64,000 nucleotides of DNA from Streptomyces sp. Tue6028 (lineage in GTDB: Bacteria > Actinomycetota > Actinomycetes > Streptomycetales > Streptomycetaceae): the NCBI RefSeq assembly GCF_002300165.1, contig NZ_MLCE01000022.1:124001-188000 (forward strand), read 5' to 3'. The position numbers and the translations under genes were made by a program. Below, piece after piece: positions 45,580-54,925 of this stretch (position 1 is the first letter of the stretch; each line of letters starts with the position of its first letter). Below the pieces are notes generated by a model. It searched no databases and was not told the origin of the DNA. It saw nothing but the letters and a program-made list of their open reading frames with translations.

Positions 45580-46201
45580 GGAGCCGAAGGAGACCAAGCA
45601 GGGTTTCCAGAACCCCGTCGCCGGCTTCGGCGTGACCTTCAAGGCCATGTTCAAGAAGCGGCTGACGGAGCAGTACCCGGAGCAGCAGAAGACCACCGCT
45701 CCGCGGTTCCACGGCCGGCACCAGCTCAATCGCCACCCGGACGGCCTGGAGAAGTGCGTCGGCTGTGAGCTCTGCGCCTGGGCCTGTCCCGCGGATGCGA
45801 TCTACGTGGAGGGTGCGGACAACACCGACGAGGAGCGCTACTCGCCGGGCGAGCGGTACGGCCGCGTCTACCAGATCAACTACGCCCGCTGCATCCTGTG
45901 CGGACTGTGCATCGAGGCGTGCCCCACGCGCGCGCTCACGATGACGAACGAGTTCGAGCTGGCCGACTCCAGCCGGGCCAACCTCATCTACACCAAGGAG
46001 CAGCTGCTCGCCGGGCTCGACGAGGGCATGGTCGACACACCGCACGCGATCTTCCCGGGCACCGACGAGCAGGACTACTACCGGGGTCTGGTGACCGAGG
46101 CCGCGCCCGGCACGCAGCGCCAAGTGGCCCTCTCCCAGGGCGAGGTGCCCGCCTCGGCGAACACGTCGGGTGCGCCCGCCGGTGAGGAGGCGGAGGGATG
46201 A
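45572..46201 (+). CDS. nuoI: NADH-quinone oxidoreductase subunit I (clusters N6a/N6b)
   Basis: ATG 45572 follows GGAGGGG and overlaps nuoH by 8 nt. The 209-residue ferredoxin-like subunit has two 4Fe-4S motifs, [12 protein letters not shown] and [12 protein letters not shown], which bridge NuoG to NuoB. The C-terminal 45 residues are extended and Ala/Gly/Glu-rich. Its stop overlaps nuoJ by 4 nt. Confidence 0.96.
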   Translation: MAEEPKETKQGFQNPVAGFGVTFKAMFKKRLTEQYPEQQKTTAPRFHGRHQLNRHPDGLEKCVGCELCAWACPADAIYVEGADNTDEERYSPGERYGRVYQINYARCILCGLCIEACPTRALTMTNEFELADSSRANLIYTKEQLLAGLDEGMVDTPHAIFPGTDEQDYYRGLVTEAAPGTQRQVALSQGEVPASANTSGAPAGEEAEG

Positions 46202-47016
46202 GCGCGCAGCTGGCCGCATACTCCACCTCCACCGGGGAGGCCTTCCAGTTCTGGGTCCTGGGCACCGTCGCCGTGATCGGCGCCCTGGGCACCGTCTTCA
46301 TGAAGAAGGCCGTGCACAGCGCGCTCTGCCTCGCCGGGACCATGATCATCCTCGCGGTGTTCTACCTGGCCAACGGCGCGTACTTCCTGGGCATCGTCCA
46401 GATCGTCGTCTACACGGGCGCGATCATGATGCTGTTCCTGTTCGTGGTCATGCTCGTCGGTGTCACCGCGGCGGACTCGCTGAAGGAGACCATCAAGGGG
46501 CAGCGCTGGCTGGCCCTGGTGTGCGGTCTCGGCTTCGGCGTCCTGCTCCTCGGCGGCATCGGCAACGCCTCCATCAAGGACTTCAACGGCCTGGCCAAGG
46601 CGAACGCGAACGGCAATGTGGAGGGCCTCGCCGCCCTCATCTTCACGAAGTACGTGTTCGCGTTCGAGATCACCGGCGCCCTGCTCATCACGGCCGCCGT
46701 CGGCGCCATGGTGCTCACGCACCGCGAGCGCACCGAGCGCGCCAAGACCCAGCGCGAGATGGCCGAACAGCGTGTGCGCGAGGGCAAGCACGTACCGCCG
46801 CTCCCGGCGCCCGGCGTCTACGCCCGGCACAACGCGGTGGACATCGCGGGCCTGCTCCCCGACGGCACCCCGTCCGAGCTGACCGTGAACAAGACGCTGC
46901 GCGAGCGCGGCCAGATCCGTGACGTGTCGACCGAGGCACTGAGCGATCTGAAGGCCCTGGAGCAGCGTGCCGAGGAGCGCCTGGAGCGCACGAAGACGGG
47001 GGAGGGGTCGAAGTGA
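46198..47016 (+). CDS. nuoJ: NADH-quinone oxidoreductase subunit J
   Basis: ATG 46198 overlaps the nuoI stop. The 272-residue membrane protein has five helices in the first 185 residues, including the conserved [25 protein letters not shown] (helix 3, with the pi-bulge region). The remaining 90 residues are cytoplasmic and charged ([18 protein letters not shown]), longer than in E. coli. It overlaps nuoK by 4 nt (GTGA). Confidence 0.94.
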
Positions 47017-47312
47017 ACCCGGTCAACTACCTCTATCTCGCGGCCCTGTTGTTCACGATCGGCGCCACCGGCGTACTGATCAGACGCAACGCGATCGTGG
47101 TGTTCATGTGCATCGAGCTCATGCTCAACGCCTGCAACCTCGCGTTCGTCGCCTTCTCCCGCATGCACGGCAATCTCGACGGCCAGATCATCGCCTTCTT
47201 CACGATGGTCGTCGCCGCCGCGGAGGTCGTGGTCGGGCTCGCGATCATCGTGTCGCTGTTCCGTTCCCGCCACTCGGCCTCGGTCGACGACGCCAGCCTG
47301 ATGAAGCTCTGA
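47013..47312 (+). CDS. nuoK: NADH-quinone oxidoreductase subunit K
   Basis: GTG 47013 overlaps the nuoJ stop. The 99-residue subunit has three membrane helices with the conserved Glu residues in [17 protein letters not shown] and [17 protein letters not shown], which are part of the proton path. Length matches the family. A 14-bp gap with GAGGGG leads to nuoL. Confidence 0.96.
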
Positions 47313-47326
47313 GGGGTCGCTGAATC

Positions 47327-49240
47327 GTGGAGAACCTGATTGCGCTGCTGATCGCGGCGCCCCTGCTCGGAGCGGCCGTACTGCTGTGCGGCGGACGGCG
47401 GCTGGACGCCGTCGGCCACTGGATCGGTACGGCGCTCGCCTCGGCCTCGTTCGTGATGGGCGTCGTGCTCTTCGCCGACATGCTCGGCAAGAGCCCCGAC
47501 GACCGGACCATCAGCCAGCACCTGTTCAGCTGGATCCCGGTCGCCGGCTTCCAGGCCGACGCGTCCTTCCAGCTCGACCAGCTGTCGATGACGTTCGTGC
47601 TGCTGATCTCCGGCGTCGGCTCGCTGATCCATCTGTACTCCGTCGGGTACATGGAGCACGACGAGCGCCGCCGCCGCTTCTTCGGCTATCTGAACCTGTT
47701 CCTCGCGGCGATGCTGCTGCTCGTCCTCGCCGACAACTACCTGCTGCTGTACGTCGGCTGGGAGGGCGTGGGTCTCGCCTCGTACCTGCTGATCGGCTTC
47801 TGGCAGCACAAGCCCAGCGCCGCCACCGCCGCGAAGAAGGCCTTCCTGGTCAACCGAGTCGGCGACATGGGCCTGTCGATCGCCATCATGCTGATGTTCA
47901 CGACCTTCGGGACCTTCGCGTTCGGGCCGGTCCTCGGCACCCACGAGGAGGCGGGGCTGACGCAGGGCGCGAGCGAGGGCAAGCTGACCGCCATCGCCCT
48001 GATGCTGCTCCTCGCGGCCTGCGGCAAGTCGGCCCAGGTGCCGCTGCAGTCCTGGCTCGGGGACGCGATGGAGGGCCCGACCCCGGTCTCGGCCCTCATC
48101 CACGCCGCGACGATGGTGACCGCCGGTGTCTACCTCATCGTCCGCTCCGGCGCGATCTTCAACGCGGCGCCCGACGCTCAGCTCGTCGTCACCGTCGTCG
48201 GTGCCGTCACGCTCCTGTTCGGAGCGATCGTCGGTTGCGCGAAGGACGACATCAAGAAGGCGCTGGCCGGCTCGACCATGTCCCAGATCGGCTACATGGT
48301 GCTGGCCGCGGGCCTCGGCCCCATCGGCTACGTCTGGGCGATCATGCACCTGGTGACGCACGGCTTCTTCAAGGCCGGGCTCTTCCTCGGCGCCGGATCG
48401 GTCATGCACGGCATGAACGACGAGGTCGACATGCGGAAGTTCGGCGGCCTCAGGAAGTACATGCCGATCACCTTCGTCACCTTCGGCCTCGGCTATCTCG
48501 CGATCATCGGCTTCCCGGGCCTGTCCGGCTTCTTCTCCAAGGACAAGATCATCGAGGCGGCCTTCGCCAAGGGCGGCACCGAGGGCTGGATCCTCGGCGG
48601 CGCGGCCCTGCTCGGCGCGGCCATCACCGCGTACTACATGACGCGCGTGATGCTCATGACCTTCTTCGGTGAGAAGCGCTGGCAGCCGGACGCGGACGGT
48701 CACGAGCCGCACCCGCACGAGTCGCCCAGGTCGATGACGATCCCCATGATCGTGCTGGCCTTCGGATCGGTCTTCGCGGGCGGCCTGTTCAGCATCGGCG
48801 ACCGCTTCCTGCACTGGCTGGAGCCGGTCACCGGGCACTCCGAGGGGGACTCGCCGGTCAGCGCCCTCACGGTCACGCTGGCCACGATGGTGCTGCTCGT
48901 CGTCGGCGCCGGAATCGCGTACGCCCAGTACGGGCGCCGTCCCGTCCCGGTGGTCGCCCCGCGGGGTTCCCTGGCCACCCGGGCAGCCCGGCGCGATCTG
49001 TACCAGGACGACTTCAACCACGTCGTGCTGGTGCGCGGCGGCGAGCACCTCACCCGCTCCCTGGTGTACGTCGACCACACGCTGGTCGACGGCGTCGTCA
49101 ACGGCACGGCGGCCTCCGTGGGCGGCCTCTCCGGCCGACTGCGCAGGCTGCAGAACGGCTATGCGCGCAGTTACGCGGTCTCGATGTTCGGCGGTGCGGC
49201 GGTCCTCATCGCCGCGACCCTGCTGATGAGGGCGGTCTGA
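47327..49240 (+). CDS. nuoL: NADH-quinone oxidoreductase subunit L
   Basis: GTG 47327 follows GAGGGG by about 10 nt. The 637-residue antiporter-like subunit has about 16 membrane helices, with [45 protein letters not shown] and [22 protein letters not shown] as diagnostic blocks (conserved Glu and Lys of the proton channel). The C-terminal lateral region is present. It is the distal proton pump of complex I. Confidence 0.96.
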   Translation: MENLIALLIAAPLLGAAVLLCGGRRLDAVGHWIGTALASASFVMGVVLFADMLGKSPDDRTISQHLFSWIPVAGFQADASFQLDQLSMTFVLLISGVGSLIHLYSVGYMEHDERRRRFFGYLNLFLAAMLLLVLADNYLLLYVGWEGVGLASYLLIGFWQHKPSAATAAKKAFLVNRVGDMGLSIAIMLMFTTFGTFAFGPVLGTHEEAGLTQGASEGKLTAIALMLLLAACGKSAQVPLQSWLGDAMEGPTPVSALIHAATMVTAGVYLIVRSGAIFNAAPDAQLVVTVVGAVTLLFGAIVGCAKDDIKKALAGSTMSQIGYMVLAAGLGPIGYVWAIMHLVTHGFFKAGLFLGAGSVMHGMNDEVDMRKFGGLRKYMPITFVTFGLGYLAIIGFPGLSGFFSKDKIIEAAFAKGGTEGWILGGAALLGAAITAYYMTRVMLMTFFGEKRWQPDADGHEPHPHESPRSMTIPMIVLAFGSVFAGGLFSIGDRFLHWLEPVTGHSEGDSPVSALTVTLATMVLLVVGAGIAYAQYGRRPVPVVAPRGSLATRAARRDLYQDDFNHVVLVRGGEHLTRSLVYVDHTLVDGVVNGTAASVGGLSGRLRRLQNGYARSYAVSMFGGAAVLIAATLLMRAV

Positions 49241-49245
49241 TACCG

Positions 49246-50844
49246 ATGTCCTTTCCTCTGCTGACAGCGACGGCGGCGCTCCCGGCGCTCGGGGCGGTCG
49301 CCACGGCCGCCGTGCCGGCCGCGCAGCGCGTCGCCGCCAAGTGGCTGGCGCTGCTCGTCTCCCTGGGCACCCTGGCGCTCGCCGCGGTGACCCTGGTGCG
49401 CTTCGACCCCGACGGCGCGCGCTACCAGCTCACCGAGTCCCATCCCTGGATCGCGGACTTCGGCGTGCGCTACGAACTGGGTGTGGACGGCATCGGGGTG
49501 GCGCTGATCGCGCTCACCGCGCTGCTGATCCCGTTCATCATCCTCGCGGGCTGGCACGACGCCGACCCGCAGGAGACGGGCAGTTCGCGGTGGCGTCCCA
49601 CCCAGGGCTTCTTCGCGCTGATCCTCGCCGTCGAGGCGATGGTGATCATCTCGTTCGAGGCCACCGACGTCTTCCTCTTCTACATCTTCTTCGAAGCCAT
49701 GCTCATCCCGATGTACTTCCTCATCGGCGGCTTCGGTGACAGGGCGCACGGTGCGTACCGGTCGGCCACCTCCACGGCCGAGGGAGACGCGGCCGCCGCG
49801 ACGCAACGCTCGTACGCCGCCGTGAAGTTCCTCCTCTACAACCTGGTCGGCGGCCTGATCATGCTGGCCGCCGTCATCGGTCTCTACGTGGTCGCCGGGA
49901 ACTTCTCCCTCCAGGAGATCGTGCAGGCCCGCGCCAACGGCTCGCTGCACATGGCGACCAGCACCGAGCGGTGGCTCTTCCTCGGCTTCTTCTTCGCCTT
50001 CGCGGTGAAGGCGCCCCTGTGGCCGCTGCACACCTGGCTGCCCAACGCCATGGGTGAGGCCACCGCCCCGGTCGCCGTGCTGATCACGGCGGTCGTCGAC
50101 AAGGTCGGCACCTTCGCGATGCTCCGCTTCTGCCTCCAGCTCTTCCCGGAGGCCTCGAAGTGGGCGACGCCCGCCATCCTCGTGCTGGCGCTCATCAGCA
50201 TCGTCTACGGCGCCCTGCTCGCGGTCGGCCAGCGCGACATCAAGCGCCTGGTCGCCTACGCGTCGATCTCGCACTTCGGGTTCATCATCATGGGCATCTT
50301 CGCGATGACCAGCCAGGGCCAGTCGGGTGCGACGCTGTACATGGTCAACCACGGGATCTCGACCGCCGCCCTGATGCTGGTGGCCGGCTTCCTGATCTCG
50401 CGGCGCGGCTCGCGCCTGATCGCCGACTACGGAGGGGTGCAGAAGGTCGCACCGGTCCTCGCCGGCACCTTCCTGATCGGCGGGCTCGCCACGCTCTCGC
50501 TGCCGGGGCTCGCGCCCTTCGTGAGTGAGTTCCTGGTCCTCGTCGGCACGTTCACGCGCTACCCGGTGGTCGGCATCATCGCCACCTTCGGCATCGTCCT
50601 CGCCGCGCTCTACACGCTCGTCCTCTACCAGCGGACGATGACGGGCCCGGTGAAGGCGGAGGTCGCCGAGATGCCCGACCTCAGGGTGCGCGAGCTCCTG
50701 GTGGTCGCCCCGCTGATCGCCCTGTTGATCTTCCTGGGCGTCTACCCGAAGCCCGTCACCGACATCGTCAATCCGGCGGTCAAGCAGACCATGTCAGACG
50801 TACACAAGACGGACCCCAAGCCCGAGGTGGAGGCGGCCAAGTGA
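49246..50844 (+). CDS. nuoM: NADH-quinone oxidoreductase subunit M
   Basis: ATG 49246 begins 5 nt after the nuoL stop. The 532-residue protein has about 14 membrane helices, with FEAMLIPMYFLIG (channel Glu), FFFAFAVKAPLWPLHTWLPNAMGEATAPVAVL and KRLVAYASISHFGFI. It is the middle antiporter-like subunit. Its stop overlaps nuoN by 4 nt (GTGA). Confidence 0.96.
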   Translation: MSFPLLTATAALPALGAVATAAVPAAQRVAAKWLALLVSLGTLALAAVTLVRFDPDGARYQLTESHPWIADFGVRYELGVDGIGVALIALTALLIPFIILAGWHDADPQETGSSRWRPTQGFFALILAVEAMVIISFEATDVFLFYIFFEAMLIPMYFLIGGFGDRAHGAYRSATSTAEGDAAAATQRSYAAVKFLLYNLVGGLIMLAAVIGLYVVAGNFSLQEIVQARANGSLHMATSTERWLFLGFFFAFAVKAPLWPLHTWLPNAMGEATAPVAVLITAVVDKVGTFAMLRFCLQLFPEASKWATPAILVLALISIVYGALLAVGQRDIKRLVAYASISHFGFIIMGIFAMTSQGQSGATLYMVNHGISTAALMLVAGFLISRRGSRLIADYGGVQKVAPVLAGTFLIGGLATLSLPGLAPFVSEFLVLVGTFTRYPVVGIIATFGIVLAALYTLVLYQRTMTGPVKAEVAEMPDLRVRELLVVAPLIALLIFLGVYPKPVTDIVNPAVKQTMSDVHKTDPKPEVEAAK

Positions 50845-52490
50845 GCGCAGCAGCCGTCCACAGCCTGTGGACAACCGCAGTCGATCCGATCGACAAGATC
50901 GGCGCACCGAAGATCGAATACGGGCAATTGTCGCCCACCTTGATCGTCGTCGGCGCGGCCGTCATCGGGGTTCTGATCGAGGCGTTCGTGCCGCGCAAGT
51001 CGCGCTACTACGCCCAGGTGTTCGTCGCCGTCGTCGCGCTCGCCGCCGCCTTCGCCGCGGTCGTCGCGCTCGCGGCGGGCGGATACGGCACCACGAAGGC
51101 GCACATCGCGGCGATGGGCGCCATCGCCGTCGACGGACCCGCCCTGTTCCTCCAGGGCACGATCCTGCTGGCCGGCCTGCTCGGCGTGTTCACCTTCGCC
51201 GAGCGGCGACTGGACCCGGAGGCACACGGCAACCGCGTCGACTCGTTCGCCGCGCAGGCCGCGTCCGTGCCCGGCAGCGACAGCGAGAAGGCCGCCGTCA
51301 AGGCCGGGTTCACCACCACCGAGGTGTTCCCGCTCCTGCTCTTCGCCATCGCCGGCATGCTCGTCTTCCCCTCGGCCAACGACCTGCTGACGCTCTTCGT
51401 GGCCCTGGAGGTCTTCTCGCTCCCGCTGTACCTCCTGTGCGCGGTGGCCCGCCGCAAGCGGCTCATGTCGCAGGAGGCGGCGGTCAAGTACTTCCTGCTC
51501 GGCGCCTTCGCCTCCGCGTTCACCCTGTTCGGCATCGCCCTGCTGTACGGCTACGCGGGCTCCGTGTCGTACGCGACGATCGCGCAGGTCGTCGACGGCA
51601 CCGTGCAGAACGTCGACCCGGCGCTCGCCGGCACCATGGGCAACGACGCGCTGCTGCTCATCGGCGCCGCCATGCTCGCCATGGGACTGCTGTTCAAGGT
51701 CGGCGCCGTGCCGTTCCACATGTGGACGCCGGACGTCTACCAGGGCGCGCCGACCCCCGTGACCGGCTTCATGGCCGCGGCGACGAAGGTGGCCGCCTTC
51801 GGCGCGCTGCTGCGCCTGCTGTACGTCGTCCTGCCGGGCCTGCGCTGGGACTGGCGGCCGGTCATGTGGGCCGTCGCGATCGTGACCATGCTGGGCGGTG
51901 CGATCGTCGCGATCACACAGACGGACATCAAGCGACTGTTGGCGTACTCGTCGATCGCGCACGCGGGCTTCATCCTCGCGGGTGTCATCGCGACCTCGCC
52001 CGACGGCGTCTCGTCCGTCCTCTTCTACCTGGGCGCGTACTCGTTCGTCACCATCGGCGCCTTCGCCGTCGTGACACTCGTGCGGGACGCGGGCGGCGAG
52101 GCCACCCACCTCTCCAAGTGGGCGGGGCTCGGACGCAGGTCCCCGCTGGTGGCGGCGGTCTTCGCGGTGTTCCTGCTGGCCTTCGCCGGCATCCCGCTGA
52201 CCTCCGGCTTCGCCGGGAAGTTCGCCGTGTTCAAGGCGGCGGCGGAGGGCGGCGCGAGCGCGCTGGTCGTGGTCGGTGTGATCTCGTCGGCGATCGCGGC
52301 GTTCTTCTACATCCGCGTCATCGTGCTCATGTTCTTCAGCGAGCCGCGGTCCGAGGGCCCGACGGTCGCCGTGCCGTCGCCGTTGACCATGACGGCGATC
52401 GGCGTGGGCGTCGCGGTCACCCTGGTGCTCGGTGTCGCGCCGCAGTACTTCCTGGACCTGGCGAGTCAGGCCGGGGTCTTCGTCCGCTGA
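50841..52490 (+). CDS. nuoN: NADH-quinone oxidoreductase subunit N
   Basis: GTG 50841 overlaps the nuoM stop. The 549-residue subunit has about 14 membrane helices with FVALEVFSLPLYLLCAVAR, LLFKVGAVPFHMWTPDVYQGAPTPVTGFMA and KRLLAYSSIAHAGFILAG. An insertion of about 40 residues after helix 3 (PEAHGNRVDSFAAQAASVPG) is extra relative to short homologues. It closes the operon, and a strong terminator-like hairpin follows at 52516. Confidence 0.96.
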   Translation: MSAAAVHSLWTTAVDPIDKIGAPKIEYGQLSPTLIVVGAAVIGVLIEAFVPRKSRYYAQVFVAVVALAAAFAAVVALAAGGYGTTKAHIAAMGAIAVDGPALFLQGTILLAGLLGVFTFAERRLDPEAHGNRVDSFAAQAASVPGSDSEKAAVKAGFTTTEVFPLLLFAIAGMLVFPSANDLLTLFVALEVFSLPLYLLCAVARRKRLMSQEAAVKYFLLGAFASAFTLFGIALLYGYAGSVSYATIAQVVDGTVQNVDPALAGTMGNDALLLIGAAMLAMGLLFKVGAVPFHMWTPDVYQGAPTPVTGFMAAATKVAAFGALLRLLYVVLPGLRWDWRPVMWAVAIVTMLGGAIVAITQTDIKRLLAYSSIAHAGFILAGVIATSPDGVSSVLFYLGAYSFVTIGAFAVVTLVRDAGGEATHLSKWAGLGRRSPLVAAVFAVFLLAFAGIPLTSGFAGKFAVFKAAAEGGASALVVVGVISSAIAAFFYIRVIVLMFFSEPRSEGPTVAVPSPLTMTAIGVGVAVTLVLGVAPQYFLDLASQAGVFVR

Positions 52491-52515
52491 CCACGCGGGC
52501 CGGGACGTGCACAGG

Positions 52516-52554
52516 CGTCGGGCCCCGCTCCCTCACCGGGAGCGGGGCCCGACG
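52516..52554 (+). terminator. Terminator-like hairpin after nuoN
   Basis: A perfect 17-bp stem (52516-52532 with 52538-52554, CGTCGGGCCCCGCTCCC and its complement) encloses a 5-nt TCACC loop, 25 bp after the nuoN stop. No T-run follows. Confidence 0.85.
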
Positions 52555-52705
52555 CGTTGCGGGCGCGCCGAGCCGGGGCGCGGGGGACTGAGGTGCACGG
52601 AGGGCAGCGGCGGCGTAGCAGCCTGTGGATAACTCCGAGGGTGTCGGCGCGGAGCCCTATGGTGGCTGTCGTGGGCGAAGCACGACATACGGGGGACGAC
52701 GAGCG

Positions 52706-54721
52706 ATGAGCGGGACGGGCGGGACGGGTGCGATGACCGGAGCGGACACGACGATGACACAGGGCGACAGCGAGGCGCTGGCCACGCTCCACCGTGTCTT
52801 CGGGTACGACGCCTTCCGCGGTGAGCAGGAAGCGATCATCGAGCACGTGGTGGCCGGCGGTGACGCGGTCGTCCTGATGCCGACGGGCGGCGGCAAGTCG
52901 CTCTGCTATCAGATTCCCGCACTGGTCAGACCGGGCACCGGCGTCGTGGTCTCCCCGCTCATCGCGCTGATGCAGGACCAGGTCGACGCGCTGCGGGCGC
53001 TCGGCGTGCGCGCCGGGTTCATGAACTCCACGCAGGACTTCGACGAGCGCCGCATGGTGGAGGCGGAGCTCCTGTCGGGCGAGCTGGACGTGCTCTATCT
53101 GGCGCCCGAGCGGCTCCGCCTGGACACCACTCTGGACCTGCTGTCCCGCGCGAAGATCTCCGTGTTCGCCGTCGACGAGGCGCACTGCGTGGCCCAGTGG
53201 GGCCACGACTTCCGCCCCGACTACCTCGCACTGTCCGTGCTCGGAGAGCGCTGGCCCGACGTCCCGCGGATCGCCCTGACGGCCACCGCCACGCGCGCCA
53301 CGCACCAGGAGATCACCCAGCGACTGGGCATGCCGAAGGCCCGCCACTTCGAGGCGAGCTTCGACCGCCCCAACATCCAGTACCGGATCGTCGGGAAGGC
53401 CGACCCCAAGAAGCAGCTGCTGTCGTTCCTGCGCGAGGAGCACGCCGGCGACGCGGGCATCGTGTACTGCCTCTCCCGCAATTCGGTGGAGAAGACCGCC
53501 GAGTTCCTCTCCCGCAATGGCGTCGAGGCGGTTCCGTACCACGCAGGCCTGGACGCCGGCACCCGCGCCGCCCACCAGTCGCGCTTCCTGCGCGAGGAGG
53601 GGCTCGTGGTGGTCGCCACCATCGCCTTCGGGATGGGCATCGACAAGCCGGACGTCCGGTTCGTCGCCCACCTCGACCTGCCGAAGTCGGTCGAGGGCTA
53701 CTACCAGGAGACGGGCCGCGCCGGCCGCGACGGACTGCCGTCCACGGCCTGGATGGCGTACGGCCTTCAGGACGTGGTCCAGCAGCGCAAGCTGATCCAG
53801 GGCTCTGAGGGCGACGAGGCGTTCCGCCGCCGGGCCGCCGCCCATCTCGACGCCATGCTGGCGCTGTGCGAGACGGCCCAGTGCCGCCGGTCCCAGCTCC
53901 TCGCCTACTTCGGCCAGGAGCAGTACGCCCCGGCCTGCGGCAACTGCGACACCTGCCTGACTCCGCCCGACACCTGGGACGGCACGGTCGCGGCGCAGAA
54001 GCTGCTGTCCACGGTGGTGCGGTTGCAGCGCGAGCGGGGCCAGAAGTTCGGCGCGGGACAGATCATCGACATTCTGCTGGGGCGCCGCACCGCCAAGGTG
54101 ATCCAGTTCGACCACGACCAGCTGTCCGTGTTCGGCATCGGCGAGGATCTGTCCGAGCCCGAATGGCGCGGCGCCGTGCGGCAGTTGCTCGCCCAGGGGC
54201 TGCTCGCCGTCGAGGGGGAGTACGGGACGCTGGTGCTCACCGAGACCAGCGGCGAGGTGCTGCGGCGCGAGCGTGAGGTGCCGCTGCGCAAGGAACCGAA
54301 GCGGCAGGCCGCACCCCGCTCGTCGTCGGGGGCCAAGGGCGAGCGCAAGGCCAAGGCCGCCGTGGCCGAGCTGCCCCCGGAGCTCGTCCCCGCCTTCGAG
54401 GCGCTGCGCGCCTGGCGAGCCGAGCAGGCCCGCGAGCAGGGCGTCCCGGCGTACGTCATCTTCCACGACGCCACGCTCCGCGAGATCGCCACGGTGTGGC
54501 CCACCTCGGTGGCCGGCCTGGGCGGTATCGGCGGCGTGGGAGAGAAGAAGCTGGCGACGTACGGCGAGGGAGTGCTGGAGGTGCTCGCCTCGCTGGGCGG
54601 TGCCCCCGGCGAGACCCCGGCCCCGTCCAGCGGCGGGGCCTCGGGCCCGGCCGCTGATCAGGCACCGGACCCGGACTGGCCCGAGATGAGCGAGGAGCCG
54701 GAGCCGGAGGACTGGATATAG
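52706..54721 (+). CDS. recQ: ATP-dependent DNA helicase RecQ
   Basis: ATG 52706 (GGGGGA about 9 nt upstream) gives 671 residues; ATG 52733 or 52754 are later alternatives. Helicase motifs are in order: [16 protein letters not shown] (Walker A), [14 protein letters not shown] (DEAH plus RecQ aromatic loop), [29 protein letters not shown] and [10 protein letters not shown] zinc-binding set ([17 protein letters not shown]), a winged-helix region and a C-terminal HRDC domain follow. The tail is acidic. It unwinds DNA in recombination and repair. Confidence 0.95.
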   Translation: MSGTGGTGAMTGADTTMTQGDSEALATLHRVFGYDAFRGEQEAIIEHVVAGGDAVVLMPTGGGKSLCYQIPALVRPGTGVVVSPLIALMQDQVDALRALGVRAGFMNSTQDFDERRMVEAELLSGELDVLYLAPERLRLDTTLDLLSRAKISVFAVDEAHCVAQWGHDFRPDYLALSVLGERWPDVPRIALTATATRATHQEITQRLGMPKARHFEASFDRPNIQYRIVGKADPKKQLLSFLREEHAGDAGIVYCLSRNSVEKTAEFLSRNGVEAVPYHAGLDAGTRAAHQSRFLREEGLVVVATIAFGMGIDKPDVRFVAHLDLPKSVEGYYQETGRAGRDGLPSTAWMAYGLQDVVQQRKLIQGSEGDEAFRRRAAAHLDAMLALCETAQCRRSQLLAYFGQEQYAPACGNCDTCLTPPDTWDGTVAAQKLLSTVVRLQRERGQKFGAGQIIDILLGRRTAKVIQFDHDQLSVFGIGEDLSEPEWRGAVRQLLAQGLLAVEGEYGTLVLTETSGEVLRREREVPLRKEPKRQAAPRSSSGAKGERKAKAAVAELPPELVPAFEALRAWRAEQAREQGVPAYVIFHDATLREIATVWPTSVAGLGGIGGVGEKKLATYGEGVLEVLASLGGAPGETPAPSSGGASGPAADQAPDPDWPEMSEEPEPEDWI

Positions 54722-54813
54722 GACGCCGAGTCCCCCGGGACCGGGCCACCGGGATGCGGCACCTCGCGGGTCGCCCGGCGCCGGTGCCGGTGCCGACGGG
54801 GGTTCGGGGCCGC

Positions 54814-54839
54814 GGGGCCTGACATCGGGGCCTGACATC
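54814..54839. repeat. 13-bp perfect tandem duplication
   Basis: GGGGCCTGACATC occurs twice back to back (54814-54826 and 54827-54839) in the 204-bp gap between the convergent recQ and flavoprotein genes, a stretch otherwise without recognisable features. Confidence 0.7.
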
Positions 54840-54925
54840 GTGGGGTCCGGCGTTCGCGGGGCTCGTGGCCGCGGGGTCGGTGTCCGGGGACGCCGGTTAC
54901 GAGGTCTGGTGTCACGGGCCCGGTG